Shown here in pieces: positions 46,701-55,801 of a stretch of 64,000 nt of DNA. Below the pieces are notes generated by a model. The model ran no database searches. It was not told the DNA's origin and was given only the letters and a program-made list of their open reading frames with translations. A program made the position numbers and the translations under genes. The DNA comes from Lysinibacillus_B sp031181585 (GTDB lineage Bacteria > Bacillota > Bacilli > Bacillales_A > Planococcaceae). How positions within the stretch are numbered: the stretch's first letter is position 1; every line of letters starts with the position of its first letter. The stretch covers positions 682,001-746,000 of the forward strand of contig NZ_CP154840.1 of assembly GCF_047301505.1 (NCBI RefSeq), given 5' to 3'.

Positions 46701-48275
46701 TATCCAGTGCCATCGCCGGAACTTATCCCGCTCGCTGTCACGGATGAGCCGGAAAAGCAGAGTCAGGCTCCTTACTTCTACCGCCTGATGGACGACGGCA
46801 ATATCGGTATTTTTGGTGCAGTCGGCTATGGGAAATCCTATACGGCTCTAACGATTCTGCTCGGTATTGCGCAGCACTATACACCGGAGGAAGTGCATTA
46901 TTATTTACTAGACTTCGGAAACGGTTCACTGCTGCCGTTAAAACAGCTGCCGCATGTCGCAGACTTCTTCACAATGGAGGATACACGCAAGATTGAAAAG
47001 CTGATGAGCTTCCTCCGCGAAGAAATCAAACGGAGAAAGCAGCTGCTTCAGGAATATGAAGTGAGCAATATCAAGCTGTACAACCGTATTAGTAAAGAGC
47101 GCCTGCCGGTACTGTTTATCGTGGTGGAAAACTTCGACTTTGTGAAAGAGGAAATGCAGGATATCGAGCAATTCTTCAATCAATTTGTAAGGGATGGCCA
47201 ATCGCTTGGGATTTATATGATCTTCACGGCTACAAGGATTTCTACAATCCGCCAGGCGGTGATGAACAACCTGAAAACAAAGGTTGTCCATTATTTATTT
47301 GACCAAAGTGAAGCTTATACGGTTTTAGGCAAGACGACATTAAAGCCTGAGCCTATTCCGGGCAGGGCCATCATCAAAACAGATGAAGCTGCCTTTGCAC
47401 AGATATTCCTGCCTGTCGACGGTGCTACTGATTTTGATGTGCTGGAAGGAATAAAAGAGCAGGTGCAGGTCATGAAGGAAAGATATAAAGAGGCGAAACT
47501 TCCTTCACCGATTCCAATGCTGCCTGCGCAATTGACGGCCCGAAGCTTTAAAGAATATATCAAGCAGACAAGTACATCACGGGCGCTGTTCCCAATCGGT
47601 CTTGAAGAGGAATTTGTACAGCCAATCAGTGTGAACTTACAAAGCAATAAACATTGTCTTATCCTCGGCCAGGCACAAAAAGGCAAGACAAATATCCTGA
47701 AAAATATGTTAACAACTGCACTCGAATATGGCATAGAGGATATTGCAGTACATGATTCTGTCGAGGGAGGACTAGCAAACATTGCTGACTCACAAACAGT
47801 TGTCATGCTGGAAGTGAAGGAACAAATCGCAGAATGGCTGACAACGGCAGAAGGAAAGCTTGCCGGTCGTGAACAGCAGTATATGGCAATGAATGCGATG
47901 GAAAGAGCGAGTCATTCGTTTGATCCAATCCTGTTTATCATCGACGATTATCCAAGATTCCTGGCTAAGCTTGATAGCAGTTTACAAGACCGGGTTGGCA
48001 AGCTGATGAAAAATTACAGCCATTTGGGTTTCAGCATAATTGTCGCCGGCAACAGCAGCGAGGTAACAAAAGGGTACGATGCATTAACAGGTGAAATTAA
48101 ACAGATACGCCAAGCGATCCTTCTTGTGAAAAAATCAGAGCAGACGCTGTTTACCCTGCCATATGACCGCAAAGAGGACGAGGTCATGACAGGCTTCGGC
48201 TACTATGTATTGAATGGAAATGCAGTAAAAATACAAATTCCATTATGCGAAATAGAAAGAAGGATTTACACGTGA
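43797..48275 (+). CDS. essC: T7SS FtsK/SpoIIIE ATPase EssC (YukBA)
   Basis: A single 1492-residue chain, equal to the fused YukBA form. Two FHA-like domains occupy residues about 1-200, and two membrane helices about 239-285 (LWLIILPPLVMLIAM, FIIVSMVMFIMTMI). Three ATPase domains follow. D1 has Walker A GTTGSGKSEF (about residue 680) and Walker B-like LFLISDEFAEL (about 787). D2 has GAVGYGKSYT (about 1007) with a weak Walker B, VLFIVVENFDF. D3 has GQAQKGKTNIL (about 1292). EssC drives substrate export. The start is TTG, with AGAAGGTGG upstream; 157 bases separate it from essB. The stop overlaps esaA. Confidence 0.95.
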   Translation: MSVFLFFYGNNYQIMQADKKKMESFTIGGEIDRTVTIRQFPFTNGFLTITEDAVGYKVRQGGKIIGNLEANRPFDILDGNRSLTIVQLRSEGETADYYVGEREEIVVSDSLEMADIFKAEHQLGAKGQLQFSFLKHEDEWMINPEDSSVYVNGKKIGGKRKIEVGDWIFTPCLLLRFTAEDVLQVIGYEQYESALALIKVPYSEMKKKYPIYRRTPRMLYELPKEKVSLSFPAQETEMSNRGLWLIILPPLVMLIAMGVVAIIQPRGIFIIVSMVMFIMTMITSSVQYFKDRKRHKEREEKRVRVYRKYLEDKREELQSLTDQQKFAMEFHFPAFERMKYLTSEISDRIWERSLTSRDFLQFRLGTGSMPASYTVTLNSNDMANRELDDLIEKSQHLEKLYKEVKEVPIVADFSVGPVGLIGKDRVVKNEIHQIVGQLAFFHSYHDVRFVFIFDEKDYQEFEWMKWLPHFVLPNRHARGFIYNETTRDQLLTSIYEMIRERDLMEKEDNLIFTPQIVFIVTNPALIADHVILEYLEGDYANIGISVMFATDAKESLSDNIHTLVRYISDTEGDILLRNQRTVDIPFKLDRHRTKDNEDFARMLRTLHHQVGMTNSIPTSVTFLEMMNVSQVEELPIYENWVSNESSKSLAVPIGLKGKDDYVHLNLHEKAHGPHGLLAGTTGSGKSEFLQTYILSLAVHFHPHEVAFLLIDYKGGGMAKPFKKLPHLLGTITNIESSVNFTNRALASIRSELKQRQRLFDQYEVSHIDDYTTLYKQQIAKEPLPHLFLISDEFAELKNEEPEFIRELVSAARIGRSLGVHLILATQKPGGIIDDQIWSNSRFKVALKVQDANDSKEILKNADAAAITVTGRGYLQVGNNEVYELFQSAWSGAPYLTEHSEGENEIALVTDLGLIPLSNVSTKEPNRKTRITEIDAIVEQIAMHHEEHEIQMLKSPWLPPLAERIASSTYPVPSPELIPLAVTDEPEKQSQAPYFYRLMDDGNIGIFGAVGYGKSYTALTILLGIAQHYTPEEVHYYLLDFGNGSLLPLKQLPHVADFFTMEDTRKIEKLMSFLREEIKRRKQLLQEYEVSNIKLYNRISKERLPVLFIVVENFDFVKEEMQDIEQFFNQFVRDGQSLGIYMIFTATRISTIRQAVMNNLKTKVVHYLFDQSEAYTVLGKTTLKPEPIPGRAIIKTDEAAFAQIFLPVDGATDFDVLEGIKEQVQVMKERYKEAKLPSPIPMLPAQLTARSFKEYIKQTSTSRALFPIGLEEEFVQPISVNLQSNKHCLILGQAQKGKTNILKNMLTTALEYGIEDIAVHDSVEGGLANIADSQTVVMLEVKEQIAEWLTTAEGKLAGREQQYMAMNAMERASHSFDPILFIIDDYPRFLAKLDSSLQDRVGKLMKNYSHLGFSIIVAGNSSEVTKGYDALTGEIKQIRQAILLVKKSEQTLFTLPYDRKEDEVMTGFGYYVLNGNAVKIQIPLCEIERRIYT

Positions 48276-51046
48276 CAAAAAAGACAAAATTAACGATCAC
48301 CATTATCTCTGTGATGATTTTGATTATTGCGACGCCATTCCTGTTCTTCCTGGGAATTGGCGAAAACCCTTTTTTCGATCGTTCCAATGGGATTAAAAAA
48401 ATCGCCATCGTCAATGAAGACGGGGGGACAGAGAAGAAAGAACAGCTTTTCGATTTTGGGAAGGAAATGGTACCGATCCTGTCGGGCGATTCAGATTATG
48501 AATGGGTCGTTGCCAGCAGAAGTACGACGGAAAAAGGCTTGCAGGACCGGGAGTATGACGCAGTTGTCTATATCCCTTCCGATTTTTCCGAAAATATCAT
48601 GACCTATGAAGAGCAGCAGCCGGTAAAGGCGGAATTCAAATATACGATTTCCGACCAATTGAATGCGATCAACCGTGAAAAAATCCTGCGTGAAATTAAC
48701 AAAGCAACCTCGCGAGTGAATGGAAAAGTTGGGACTCTTTACTGGAGCTATGTATCACAGGACCTGCAAAAGGTGCGTGACCAATTTGATACGATTCTTG
48801 ATAAGGAAATGGAGTTCCTAGATACAATCTCTGCTTACTATCAGCCGAATCTGGCAACAGTCGTACAGGCAATTGAAAACCAAAAGGGTATGCTGGAAAA
48901 TCTGCATACAGCCGTAGAGGGGCAGGGGGCTTCAGTTGGAAACAGCGCAGATCAAGCGAAGCAATTTGAATCCGGGCTCCTTGAATTCGTTACGTTTGTA
49001 GAGCAGTATAAGGACTTCCAGGTTGCCAACCAGCAGCTGCTGCAGACGATGCAGGATGAGAATGTGGAATTAGTTGTGAAGGCGAAAACGGAGCAGGAGC
49101 CCCGCTTCATGGCGATGAAGGAACAATTAGACAAAGCAAGTGAAGCATTCTCTACGAATGTAGAGCTATTAGAAGGCCAGCTGGCTTCGAATCAAAAAAC
49201 ATTTGTAGAGTTAAGGAATTATGCGTCCGATCAGCAGGAGGAAATTTGGGATCTGCTAAAGGAAATAGAGGGTGAACTCGTCGTTGAATATGAAAACGAA
49301 GTGATTGCCATGAGAAATAAGGTGGATTCTGCACCTGTTATCCCTGTGAAACCTACTACGGACAAAAAGCCGCCTGTAACTTCTACGAATGTGGATGAAT
49401 ATCTTGCTTCCTCCAAGATTTCAGCATTAGAAGCTGAACGAGGAAAATTGCAGGCAGTCCTTCAAGAAATAACGAATATGAAGAACCAGAGTCAGAACCA
49501 GGCAGGGACTGATCCGGCGGCTGCCACAGAAGGAACGTCAAGTGAGCTTGAGGCACTGTTAACGAATGTGACAGCGCAGCTTGCAGAAATCGAGGCAAAT
49601 ATTAAGTTAATTCAGCAGCAGGAAAGCCAGCTGCAGCAGCAGCTCGGTAATGCACAATCCGACCTTGTGACTGATCAAGAGGAAGGTACAGAAGAAGAGG
49701 TAGAAGAGGAACTTTCCATTGCTGAGAAAATCGAGCAAAAGGAGTCAGAAATCCTTCAGTCAGAGCAAGTGACAGATGGAAAAAGAAATAGACTGCTTAA
49801 AGTATTCCAAGCTCCTCTGCCAAATGTCAGGGAAACTCTCCTGCTTTCCTATTTTGAAACATTAGTGAAGTATGAATCAGTGATCAATACGCAGTTACTG
49901 GATGAAAACAATCACTTGATTGACTCGAAGGCTAACGACATTCTGGATATTGCAGAACAGGAACAAGCAGGCTTTGACGAGTTAAATACGGGTATGCCTG
50001 CTGCTCAAAAGCAGCTTGCTACATTAAAAGATGATATCAACTCATTCTTCTTCGCACAGCTTGTCACATTGGAGGCAGACTATGTCGAAATGAACGAGCA
50101 GATGGATCAGGTTGAGCAAAGCGCAAATAATGCACGAACACAAATGAATGTCCTGTTGTCAGACACGCCAGTCTCTGCCGGTGATATGCAGGGTACGGGT
50201 CTTGTATCGGGGCAGCAGTCGCTCAGCCAGGAGCTGGAATTCATTAGAGCTTCCATGGATATGGTGACAGACAATCAGGCGAATCTGATGGCTGTAACAA
50301 GCGAGTTACAAACAAAGGCACAGAACGTCAATGCAGATACTTCTATCCTTAATAATAAGTGGAATGAAAATGTCAGAACGACGGAGCTCTATCGAAATGA
50401 TATCCATGCAATTCTAAATGGGGCGTTCGTGGATGGACAGAAGAACGGGCAAATCTATGAGTATTTAGCAACACCGCTTGCGACAAGCAGCCTGAATCCG
50501 ACTATCGAGCAGGAAAATAAAATGCCGCCAGTCATTATACTAGCGATCGTGCTGATCAGCGGCTTGATGATCGGATACTTCTGCTATTACTTCAAGCAAG
50601 ATAAAGTACTTGTCCGCATGGCATTATTCGTTCTGCTGAATATCATTGTTGGGCTAATTATCAGCATCTACGGCTTGGATATTTATCCATTAAGCGAACA
50701 AAGCGCCATTGAATGGACGATTTTCACAGTACTGCTGCTGACAACAGTCTCTGCTGTAATCTTTGCCGGCTTCTCTATTAATAGTTTGGTTGGCTGGTTT
50801 GTAACGATTGCAGTCATTGTATTCTTCGTCACACCAATGCTTGCACTGCTTGCTACGAATATTGATTATGAAGACCCAATGTCAAAAGTTTATCTATCCA
50901 TTCAATATGGTCCGGAATCACTTCTCATGACGGCAGTAGTCGTGCTGGCTGCTATTTTGGTATTTGCAGCTGCCATTCCGGCGCTTGTAAAACGTTTGAA
51001 AAAGGAGTCTGTTCCATTAGATGATGAAGCATCCATGGAAGTATAG
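48272..51046 (+). CDS. esaA: T7SS membrane protein EsaA/YueB
   Basis: GAAGGA lies about seven bases upstream of GTG 48272, which overlaps the essC stop (GTGA), so translation is coupled; ATG 48245 is an alternative. The roughly 924-residue protein has an N-terminal helix (about residues 10-30), a long coiled-coil extracellular region, and about six helices at the C-terminus (from about residue 755). Long Q/E-rich coiled coils fill residues 360-500. YueB is also the receptor for phage SPP1 in B. subtilis. In T7SSb it forms the cell-wall-spanning stalk. Confidence 0.92.
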   Translation: MTKKTKLTITIISVMILIIATPFLFFLGIGENPFFDRSNGIKKIAIVNEDGGTEKKEQLFDFGKEMVPILSGDSDYEWVVASRSTTEKGLQDREYDAVVYIPSDFSENIMTYEEQQPVKAEFKYTISDQLNAINREKILREINKATSRVNGKVGTLYWSYVSQDLQKVRDQFDTILDKEMEFLDTISAYYQPNLATVVQAIENQKGMLENLHTAVEGQGASVGNSADQAKQFESGLLEFVTFVEQYKDFQVANQQLLQTMQDENVELVVKAKTEQEPRFMAMKEQLDKASEAFSTNVELLEGQLASNQKTFVELRNYASDQQEEIWDLLKEIEGELVVEYENEVIAMRNKVDSAPVIPVKPTTDKKPPVTSTNVDEYLASSKISALEAERGKLQAVLQEITNMKNQSQNQAGTDPAAATEGTSSELEALLTNVTAQLAEIEANIKLIQQQESQLQQQLGNAQSDLVTDQEEGTEEEVEEELSIAEKIEQKESEILQSEQVTDGKRNRLLKVFQAPLPNVRETLLLSYFETLVKYESVINTQLLDENNHLIDSKANDILDIAEQEQAGFDELNTGMPAAQKQLATLKDDINSFFFAQLVTLEADYVEMNEQMDQVEQSANNARTQMNVLLSDTPVSAGDMQGTGLVSGQQSLSQELEFIRASMDMVTDNQANLMAVTSELQTKAQNVNADTSILNNKWNENVRTTELYRNDIHAILNGAFVDGQKNGQIYEYLATPLATSSLNPTIEQENKMPPVIILAIVLISGLMIGYFCYYFKQDKVLVRMALFVLLNIIVGLIISIYGLDIYPLSEQSAIEWTIFTVLLLTTVSAVIFAGFSINSLVGWFVTIAVIVFFVTPMLALLATNIDYEDPMSKVYLSIQYGPESLLMTAVVVLAAILVFAAAIPALVKRLKKESVPLDDEASMEV

Positions 51047-51512
51047 TGTTCTATTAGCCATTGTTTTCTTCTGGATCGTGCTGGAGCCCGATTTGATCCT
51101 TGCCAGTCCAAGTCTGGAGGAGCTGAATCCGAATGAGTATAAGGATAAACAGTTTAAAGACAATACGGAATATCTTCATAATGATCCGTTATTGGAGAGA
51201 AGAGAGAACTTACCCGAGGAGCAAAAACTGCTGGACTTTCTCCCAAAGGATTACGATGCCGAGGAGGAAATGAAAAACCAGCTGTTTCAGGAAGGCTTTG
51301 AAGAACACAAAACGACTGCCTATGAATCTACCAAGCTCCTCCTTTTCACGAATAGTGAAAAGGAGGTGAAGACCGAGGGTGGAGAAGTTAGCCGTATAGC
51401 GGATACGACAGGCATTAAAACCTTCTATATCGGCATATTACTGGGTTTGCTGCTTCTGACATTCTTGTTCTTGCTGCCACGGTTCATCCGCGGTACAAAG
51501 GAAGGTACTTGA
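51021..51512 (+). CDS. essA: T7SS protein EssA/YueC
   Basis: A 163-residue protein whose start overlaps the end of esaA by 26 bases. It has a signal-like helix at residues about 5-28, a charged extracytoplasmic part, and one C-terminal membrane helix (FYIGILLGLLLLTFLFLLPRFI). The organisation matches EssA/YueC. It completes the yuk order E-D-C-BA-yueB-yueC. Confidence 0.83.
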   Translation: MMKHPWKYSVLLAIVFFWIVLEPDLILASPSLEELNPNEYKDKQFKDNTEYLHNDPLLERRENLPEEQKLLDFLPKDYDAEEEMKNQLFQEGFEEHKTTAYESTKLLLFTNSEKEVKTEGGEVSRIADTTGIKTFYIGILLGLLLLTFLFLLPRFIRGTKEGT

Positions 51513-51538
51513 AAAGCCAGCCAGCTCTTTACTTCAGC

Positions 51539-51571
51539 ATAAGCCCTTCTTCGGTCTGAGGAAGGGCTTAT
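51539..51571 (+). terminator. hairpin after the T7SS operon
   Basis: TAAGCCCTTC pairs exactly with GAAGGGCTTA. No clear T-run follows, so termination is likely but not certain. Confidence 0.55.
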
Positions 51572-51657
51572 AGCTGAAAAGGTATTAATTTTTTCTAGTT
51601 GATGATTTCCTATCCGGCACTTATCTAAAATCAAAGGCGTAAAGAGGAGATGATTGC

Positions 51658-51963
51658 ATGACAACTGAAATCAAAATGATTTATGCAGAAGCAGAAGAGC
51701 AGCTAGGTGTAATGGAAACGGAAGCCAATGGATTAAATCCGAAGGCGGAGCCAGAGATTACAGGCAACGTATTAGAGGTAGCAACAAAATTAAATAGTGT
51801 AGCAAAAGAGCTCGAGACCCTTTTAACAACCTATCAAACGCTGCTGCTGAACAATGTCCAGGCATCGAAAAACTCCGTTCAATATATGAAAGAACAGGAT
51901 GAAAAAATTTCTGCTGCCATTAACGGGGCGGTATTGAATAAGCCGTATGTGGCGTACTCCTAA
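51658..51963 (+). CDS. YwqI-like DUF5344 protein, LXG toxin partner
   Basis: A 101-residue helical protein with AAGAGGAG upstream. It starts MTTEIKMIYAEAEEQLGVM and carries a long helix with LETLLTTYQTLLLNNV. This is the pattern of YwqI/DUF5344 proteins, which are encoded directly before LXG toxins and bind their N-terminal domain for T7SS export. It precedes the LXG gene by 214 bases. Confidence 0.75.
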   Translation: MTTEIKMIYAEAEEQLGVMETEANGLNPKAEPEITGNVLEVATKLNSVAKELETLLTTYQTLLLNNVQASKNSVQYMKEQDEKISAAINGAVLNKPYVAYS

Positions 51964-51979
51964 CCTTTTTTGCAATAAC

Positions 51980-52015
51980 CTGTCAGGCTTCTATCAGAAG
52001 CTTGGCTGTTTTTTT
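51980..52015 (+). terminator. hairpin between ywqI-like gene and LXG toxin
   Basis: CAGGCTTC pairs with GAAGCTTG over TATCA, followed by GGCTGTTTTTTT. It would uncouple the toxin from its partner unless read-through occurs. Confidence 0.65.
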
Positions 52016-52177
52016 CGGTGTGAAGGCCTGGAGATTTATATAATGGAACGATTACATCGAGGTTGAGACTACTTAAAGTGATAGTTAGTTTTACAGCCTT
52101 AGCGCTTGTCGGAGCTACCCGGCACTTTAGCACTTTGGTTTAGAAATGTTTCTAATTAAATTAAAGTGGGTGATATA

Positions 52178-54181
52178 ATGAAAGTATTGGATGTCGATCT
52201 TCTGCATGATGGATTGATCCGCAATATTAACAGGATGAACCGGCTGGAAAAGGAAATTACCGCGATTCAAAAGGCCGTATCGGAACTTACAGCCATGGAG
52301 GAAGCGCTAAAAGGAGAGGGCGGCCAAGCAATTCGTGACTTCTATACATCCTGCCATCTGCCCTTTCTACAGTATTTCCTGTCATTTAAAGAGGAATTCA
52401 ATACAGTCCTCCAGCAGGCTCAGCAGGCACTTGTCTCACTGGAGCCGGTCGATGCCGGTCATATTGTAGAGGAATTCCTGGAGACGAAGGTCGAAGAAGG
52501 ACTCACAGAAAGCGCCACGATTACTGCAACCCTGACAGACGAGGCGAATGCCATCATGGATGAAGTCTCGGATATCGTCGGCCTGCCGAAGCTTGACGAT
52601 ACGCTTGTTCAGGAAAGTGTTGCAGATGCCAAGACAAAGCGGGATGACACGGTAGAGGCACTTCATACATTTGACAGTACCCAAACAACGCAGCTCGTAC
52701 CGATTGAATCAAGTATCCAGTCGATGAAGGAGTGGGTACAAAACATCGAAGGTCTCTTCCAAGAAGGACTGACGGATGTCAACTTCCCGACCGATAAGTG
52801 GTCGAGCATCACGGGTAACAGTGCGATTGCGATGAGCCTGTCTGCCATGGGTGTAGAGAACGGAATTGACTCGCAGGAGATGCTCGCATGCGAACGTCCC
52901 GTCGAAACAGATGTGAAGGAAGATAAGGCGTGGTATAAGGTTGTAGGAGATGTGCTTGTAGGAATTGCTGAAGGGGTTGCCAAAGCAATCGCGGATATTT
53001 TTACAGGCTTGTTCGACCTATTAAAAAACCTGTTCACAGATCCTGTCGGCTTCTTTGGCGGTCTTGCGACAGCGATCATGAACCCGATCGATACTGCAAA
53101 ACAGATGTGGGGGGCGGTCGAGGCGGCATGGGAACGCGATGTTGTAAACGGCGATGCACGCAGCCGTGCGGAGTTCTTCTCTTATGCAGTCGTCTCAGTA
53201 GTCGGCCTAAAAGGAGTCGACAAGCTCGGCAAGGCAGGGAAAGTCGGCAATGCAGCTTCTAAAGCAGATAACGCGCTTCCGTACAATGCCATGAAGACCG
53301 ATAAGCTGAAGGAAACCCTCAAGACAAATGTCTACGCCACGGTTCAGCAGAAAGCCCAGCAGGCAGCGGATTTCTGGAAAAGCAACTTCAGTAAAGAAGC
53401 GATCAATAAGACGATCGAGGCTGCGAAGAATTCAGCAGTTATCACCAAGGCTAAGAACGTTATCGAGCCAGCCAATATCAAGGCGGCAGCTGCTAAAACT
53501 TATCAGAATGTGGTGAAGACACCGATTGCCAAGACGCAGGCGGCATTGAAAGCAAAGAAGGAACAACTGCTTGATATGCCTTTACCTAATTTTGGATTAT
53601 CCCCAGTTCCTCTTGGTCCTACAACGAACATGACCGTGCGGGAAGGAATAGAAGCCGCGAAGGACACGGTGATGCAGGTTGTTGGGAAGCAAGATGGTGG
53701 GGGAGAGCGGGTTAAAATCAAGGGGAATGGTACTCCATTAAAATTAGAAGATTTCACTAAAGAAATTTTGGAGACAAAACCGATGAACTCACGGATACCT
53801 AAAAAGTGGTATGATAAAGGTGGGGAAATCTCTATAGATAATGACGGAACTTGGACTTATACTAACAAGTCTGGAGTTTCTGTAAGTTATCCAGATGGTT
53901 ACCCAGATTTTACACCGTTTATGCATCCGAATGTTAAACCGGTAAAAATTAAAGTCCATTCCCCTAAAAATAATCCAAAAGATTTTGAAAATGCAAATAT
54001 AGAAGCTAAACTAAGTAAAGATACTGACCCTCCAATTTTTGATATAAGGCGACCGCCTATAGGATATACTTGGCATCATCATCAAGATGGGGAAACCATG
54101 CTTCTTGTAGTTAAAGATATTCATGATGAATTTAAGCATATAGGCGGGCAATCAAAAGTAAATGGAAAAAATAGAGAATAA
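52178..54181 (+). CDS. LXG polymorphic toxin with WHH-type nuclease tip
   Basis: AAAGTGGG precedes ATG 52178, giving 667 residues. Residues about 1-200 are the LXG domain (MKVLDVDLLHDGLIRN) that targets the protein to the T7SS. Residues about 270-510 are a glycine/alanine-rich linker module (DPVGFFGGLATAIMNPID, GDARSRAEFFSYAVVS) resembling pre-toxin TG domains, ending with KQDGGGER. The last 150 residues are the toxin tip, with YTWHHHQDGETMLLVVKDIH at the end, the pattern of HNH/EndoVII-type WHH nucleases that cut DNA. It is followed after 11 bases by a SUKH-1 immunity gene. The tip is AT-rich compared with the GC-richer LXG part. Confidence 0.87.
   Translation: MKVLDVDLLHDGLIRNINRMNRLEKEITAIQKAVSELTAMEEALKGEGGQAIRDFYTSCHLPFLQYFLSFKEEFNTVLQQAQQALVSLEPVDAGHIVEEFLETKVEEGLTESATITATLTDEANAIMDEVSDIVGLPKLDDTLVQESVADAKTKRDDTVEALHTFDSTQTTQLVPIESSIQSMKEWVQNIEGLFQEGLTDVNFPTDKWSSITGNSAIAMSLSAMGVENGIDSQEMLACERPVETDVKEDKAWYKVVGDVLVGIAEGVAKAIADIFTGLFDLLKNLFTDPVGFFGGLATAIMNPIDTAKQMWGAVEAAWERDVVNGDARSRAEFFSYAVVSVVGLKGVDKLGKAGKVGNAASKADNALPYNAMKTDKLKETLKTNVYATVQQKAQQAADFWKSNFSKEAINKTIEAAKNSAVITKAKNVIEPANIKAAAAKTYQNVVKTPIAKTQAALKAKKEQLLDMPLPNFGLSPVPLGPTTNMTVREGIEAAKDTVMQVVGKQDGGGERVKIKGNGTPLKLEDFTKEILETKPMNSRIPKKWYDKGGEISIDNDGTWTYTNKSGVSVSYPDGYPDFTPFMHPNVKPVKIKVHSPKNNPKDFENANIEAKLSKDTDPPIFDIRRPPIGYTWHHHQDGETMLLVVKDIHDEFKHIGGQSKVNGKNRE
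52984..53710 (+). repeat. toxin linker module, copy 1 (inside the intact LXG gene)
   Basis: This 727-base segment recurs at 58876-59606 almost in full and, for its last 420 bases, at 54869-55294. A degenerate relic is at 62890-63150. All clear copies end at the same DGGGER codons. Confidence 0.9.
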
Positions 54182-54192
54182 GGAGTGAGACT

Positions 54193-54627
54193 ATGGTGAA
54201 AATTGAAAAGATACATGAGAGTTTACCTATAGGAGATTTAGAAAGTTTTGAGCATAATTATAATATTACACTTCCTAGAGATTATAGAGATTTTTTAATA
54301 GAATATAATGGAGGATATCCTAGCCCAGGAACTTATAAAATATCTGATGAGTTAGGTGAAAGTATTTTAAATATTTTTTATGGAATTGGTAATATGTATG
54401 ACAATTTAGAGAAAAAAATCGATATTTTTGATGAAATATTAGAAATAGGTTTTATTCCAATAGCAGATGATCCAAGTGGGAATCAAATATGCATTGGAAT
54501 AAACAAAGAGTACTTTGGACAAATATATCATTGGGTACATGATGAGGAACATGACGAAATGGAAAATATGTATTTCCTAGCTAAAAATTTTAAAGAATTT
54601 CTTGATAGTTTATATGATGAGCAATAA
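54193..54627 (+). CDS. SUKH-1 (SMI1/KNR4) immunity protein
   Basis: A 144-residue protein with AAGGAGTGAG upstream. LESFEHNYNITLPRDYRDFLIEYNGGYPSPGTY is the SMI1/KNR4 signature, and the later FIPIADDPSGNQICIGI matches the family's second block. SUKH proteins neutralise a wide range of nuclease toxins. It is encoded 11 bases after the WHH toxin and is its presumed antidote. The gene is strongly AT-rich. Confidence 0.88.
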   Translation: MVKIEKIHESLPIGDLESFEHNYNITLPRDYRDFLIEYNGGYPSPGTYKISDELGESILNIFYGIGNMYDNLEKKIDIFDEILEIGFIPIADDPSGNQICIGINKEYFGQIYHWVHDEEHDEMENMYFLAKNFKEFLDSLYDEQ

Positions 54628-54629
54628 TT

Positions 54630-54663
54630 TCTCGAATCAAAATAGCTTTATCTTGATTCGAGA
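54630..54663. repeat. perfect inverted repeat after SUKH-1 gene
   Basis: TCTCGAATCAA and TTGATTCGAGA are exact complements over a 12-base loop, two bases after the stop. No T-run follows. Confidence 0.6.
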
Positions 54664-54721
54664 GGATCATACAGAAATGAATATTTATGGTGTTTTCTAA
54701 ATAGCGAAAATATCACTTATT

Positions 54722-54757
54722 CCTTGATTGGCTAAATGCCTTTCAAGGTTTTTTAAT
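54722..54757 (+). terminator. cassette-type terminator 1
   Basis: CCTTGATTGGC folds on GCCTTTCAAGG and is followed by TTTTTT. The same CCTTGA...TCAAGG hairpin follows other cassettes here. Confidence 0.7.
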
Positions 54758-54811
54758 TTAATTTATATTAAATCAACAAATATTCTCGTGGGGAAATTTT
54801 AAATAATTGGA

Positions 54812-55789
54812 TTGAAAATAGAACTTTCAAGATGGTTGTACTATCATGGTTTATCTACTAGTATACCTAATGCAATGAAGACCGATAAGCTGAAGGAAAC
54901 TCTCAAGACAAATGTCTACGCCACGATCCAGCAGAAAACCCAGCAGGCAGCGGATTTCTGGAAAAGCAACTTCAGTAAAGAAGCGATCAATAAGACCATT
55001 GAGGCCGTGAAAAATTCGGCGATTATTACAAAAGCTAAGAATACCCTTGATCCAGCCAATATCAAGGCGGCCGCTGCTAAAACGTATGAGAATGTGGTGA
55101 AGACACCGATTGCGAAGACGCAGGCGGCATTGAAGGCGAAGAAGGAACAACTGCTTGACATGCCTTTACCTAATTTTGGATTATCCCCAATTCCTCTTGG
55201 TCCTACAACGAACATGACCGTGCGGGAAGGAATAGAAGCCGCGAAGGACACGGTGATGCAGGTTGTTGGGAAGCAAGATGGTGGAGGGGAACGGAATAAG
55301 GGTACGGGTAATTCCACATCAGGGATAAAGCATAACTTTGAGTATGTTGATAGTTTTGCTGACCATATGATAAATGCCCAAAAAATTGTTCGAAGAGGGA
55401 ATAAAGGTGTTGTGGGAGGTCATAGTTTAGAAAGCTTTGAAAAAATCTTAAAGGATCAAGGTTGGAAGCTAGATGACGTCATTGTTTCAAGGACTCCGCA
55501 CCCTACAGCCGAAGGAGTTTATGAAATAGAATATAGACTCCCTACATTAGATAGGGAATTGAAGATTGTGCCTGGTCAATATAAAAATATTCCTCAGCCA
55601 AAAACTGTATATGATACCAATGTACTTTCAAATGACCAAATGATTGTGTGGGGGAAAGAGGCTATGGGGAATGGAGTAGTTAATGGGAGGTTAGTGACTG
55701 GGTATTCATCTAATGGACTTAGATTTACTGGCTATCTTGATGAGCATGGGAAGATTAAAAATTTTCATCCTTCTTTTGAAGGGAAATAG
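54812..55789 (+). CDS. orphan toxin cassette: linker fragment plus EndoU-like RNase tip
   Basis: A 325-codon frame. After about 20 unrelated residues it becomes a near-copy of the LXG linker module (from MKTDKLKETL to KQDGGGER). It then gives a different tip of about 160 residues: GVVGGHSLESFEKILK, SRTPHPTAEGVYEIEY, KTVYDTNVLSNDQMIVWGKEAM, GYSSNGLRFTGYLDEHGKI. The two histidines and the arrangement recall antibacterial EndoU RNases. LXG and secretion signals are missing, and the TTG start has no ribosome site, so it is probably not secreted as it stands. It becomes a usable toxin only if joined to an LXG N-terminus by recombination. Confidence 0.72.
   Translation: MKIELSRWLYYHGLSTSIPNAMKTDKLKETLKTNVYATIQQKTQQAADFWKSNFSKEAINKTIEAVKNSAIITKAKNTLDPANIKAAAAKTYENVVKTPIAKTQAALKAKKEQLLDMPLPNFGLSPIPLGPTTNMTVREGIEAAKDTVMQVVGKQDGGGERNKGTGNSTSGIKHNFEYVDSFADHMINAQKIVRRGNKGVVGGHSLESFEKILKDQGWKLDDVIVSRTPHPTAEGVYEIEYRLPTLDRELKIVPGQYKNIPQPKTVYDTNVLSNDQMIVWGKEAMGNGVVNGRLVTGYSSNGLRFTGYLDEHGKIKNFHPSFEGK
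54869..55294 (+). repeat. toxin linker module, copy 2
   Basis: It corresponds to 53286-53710. By eye about nine residues differ from copy 1 over roughly 140. Confidence 0.88.
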
Positions 55790-55801
55790 GAGGATAATCA
55801 T

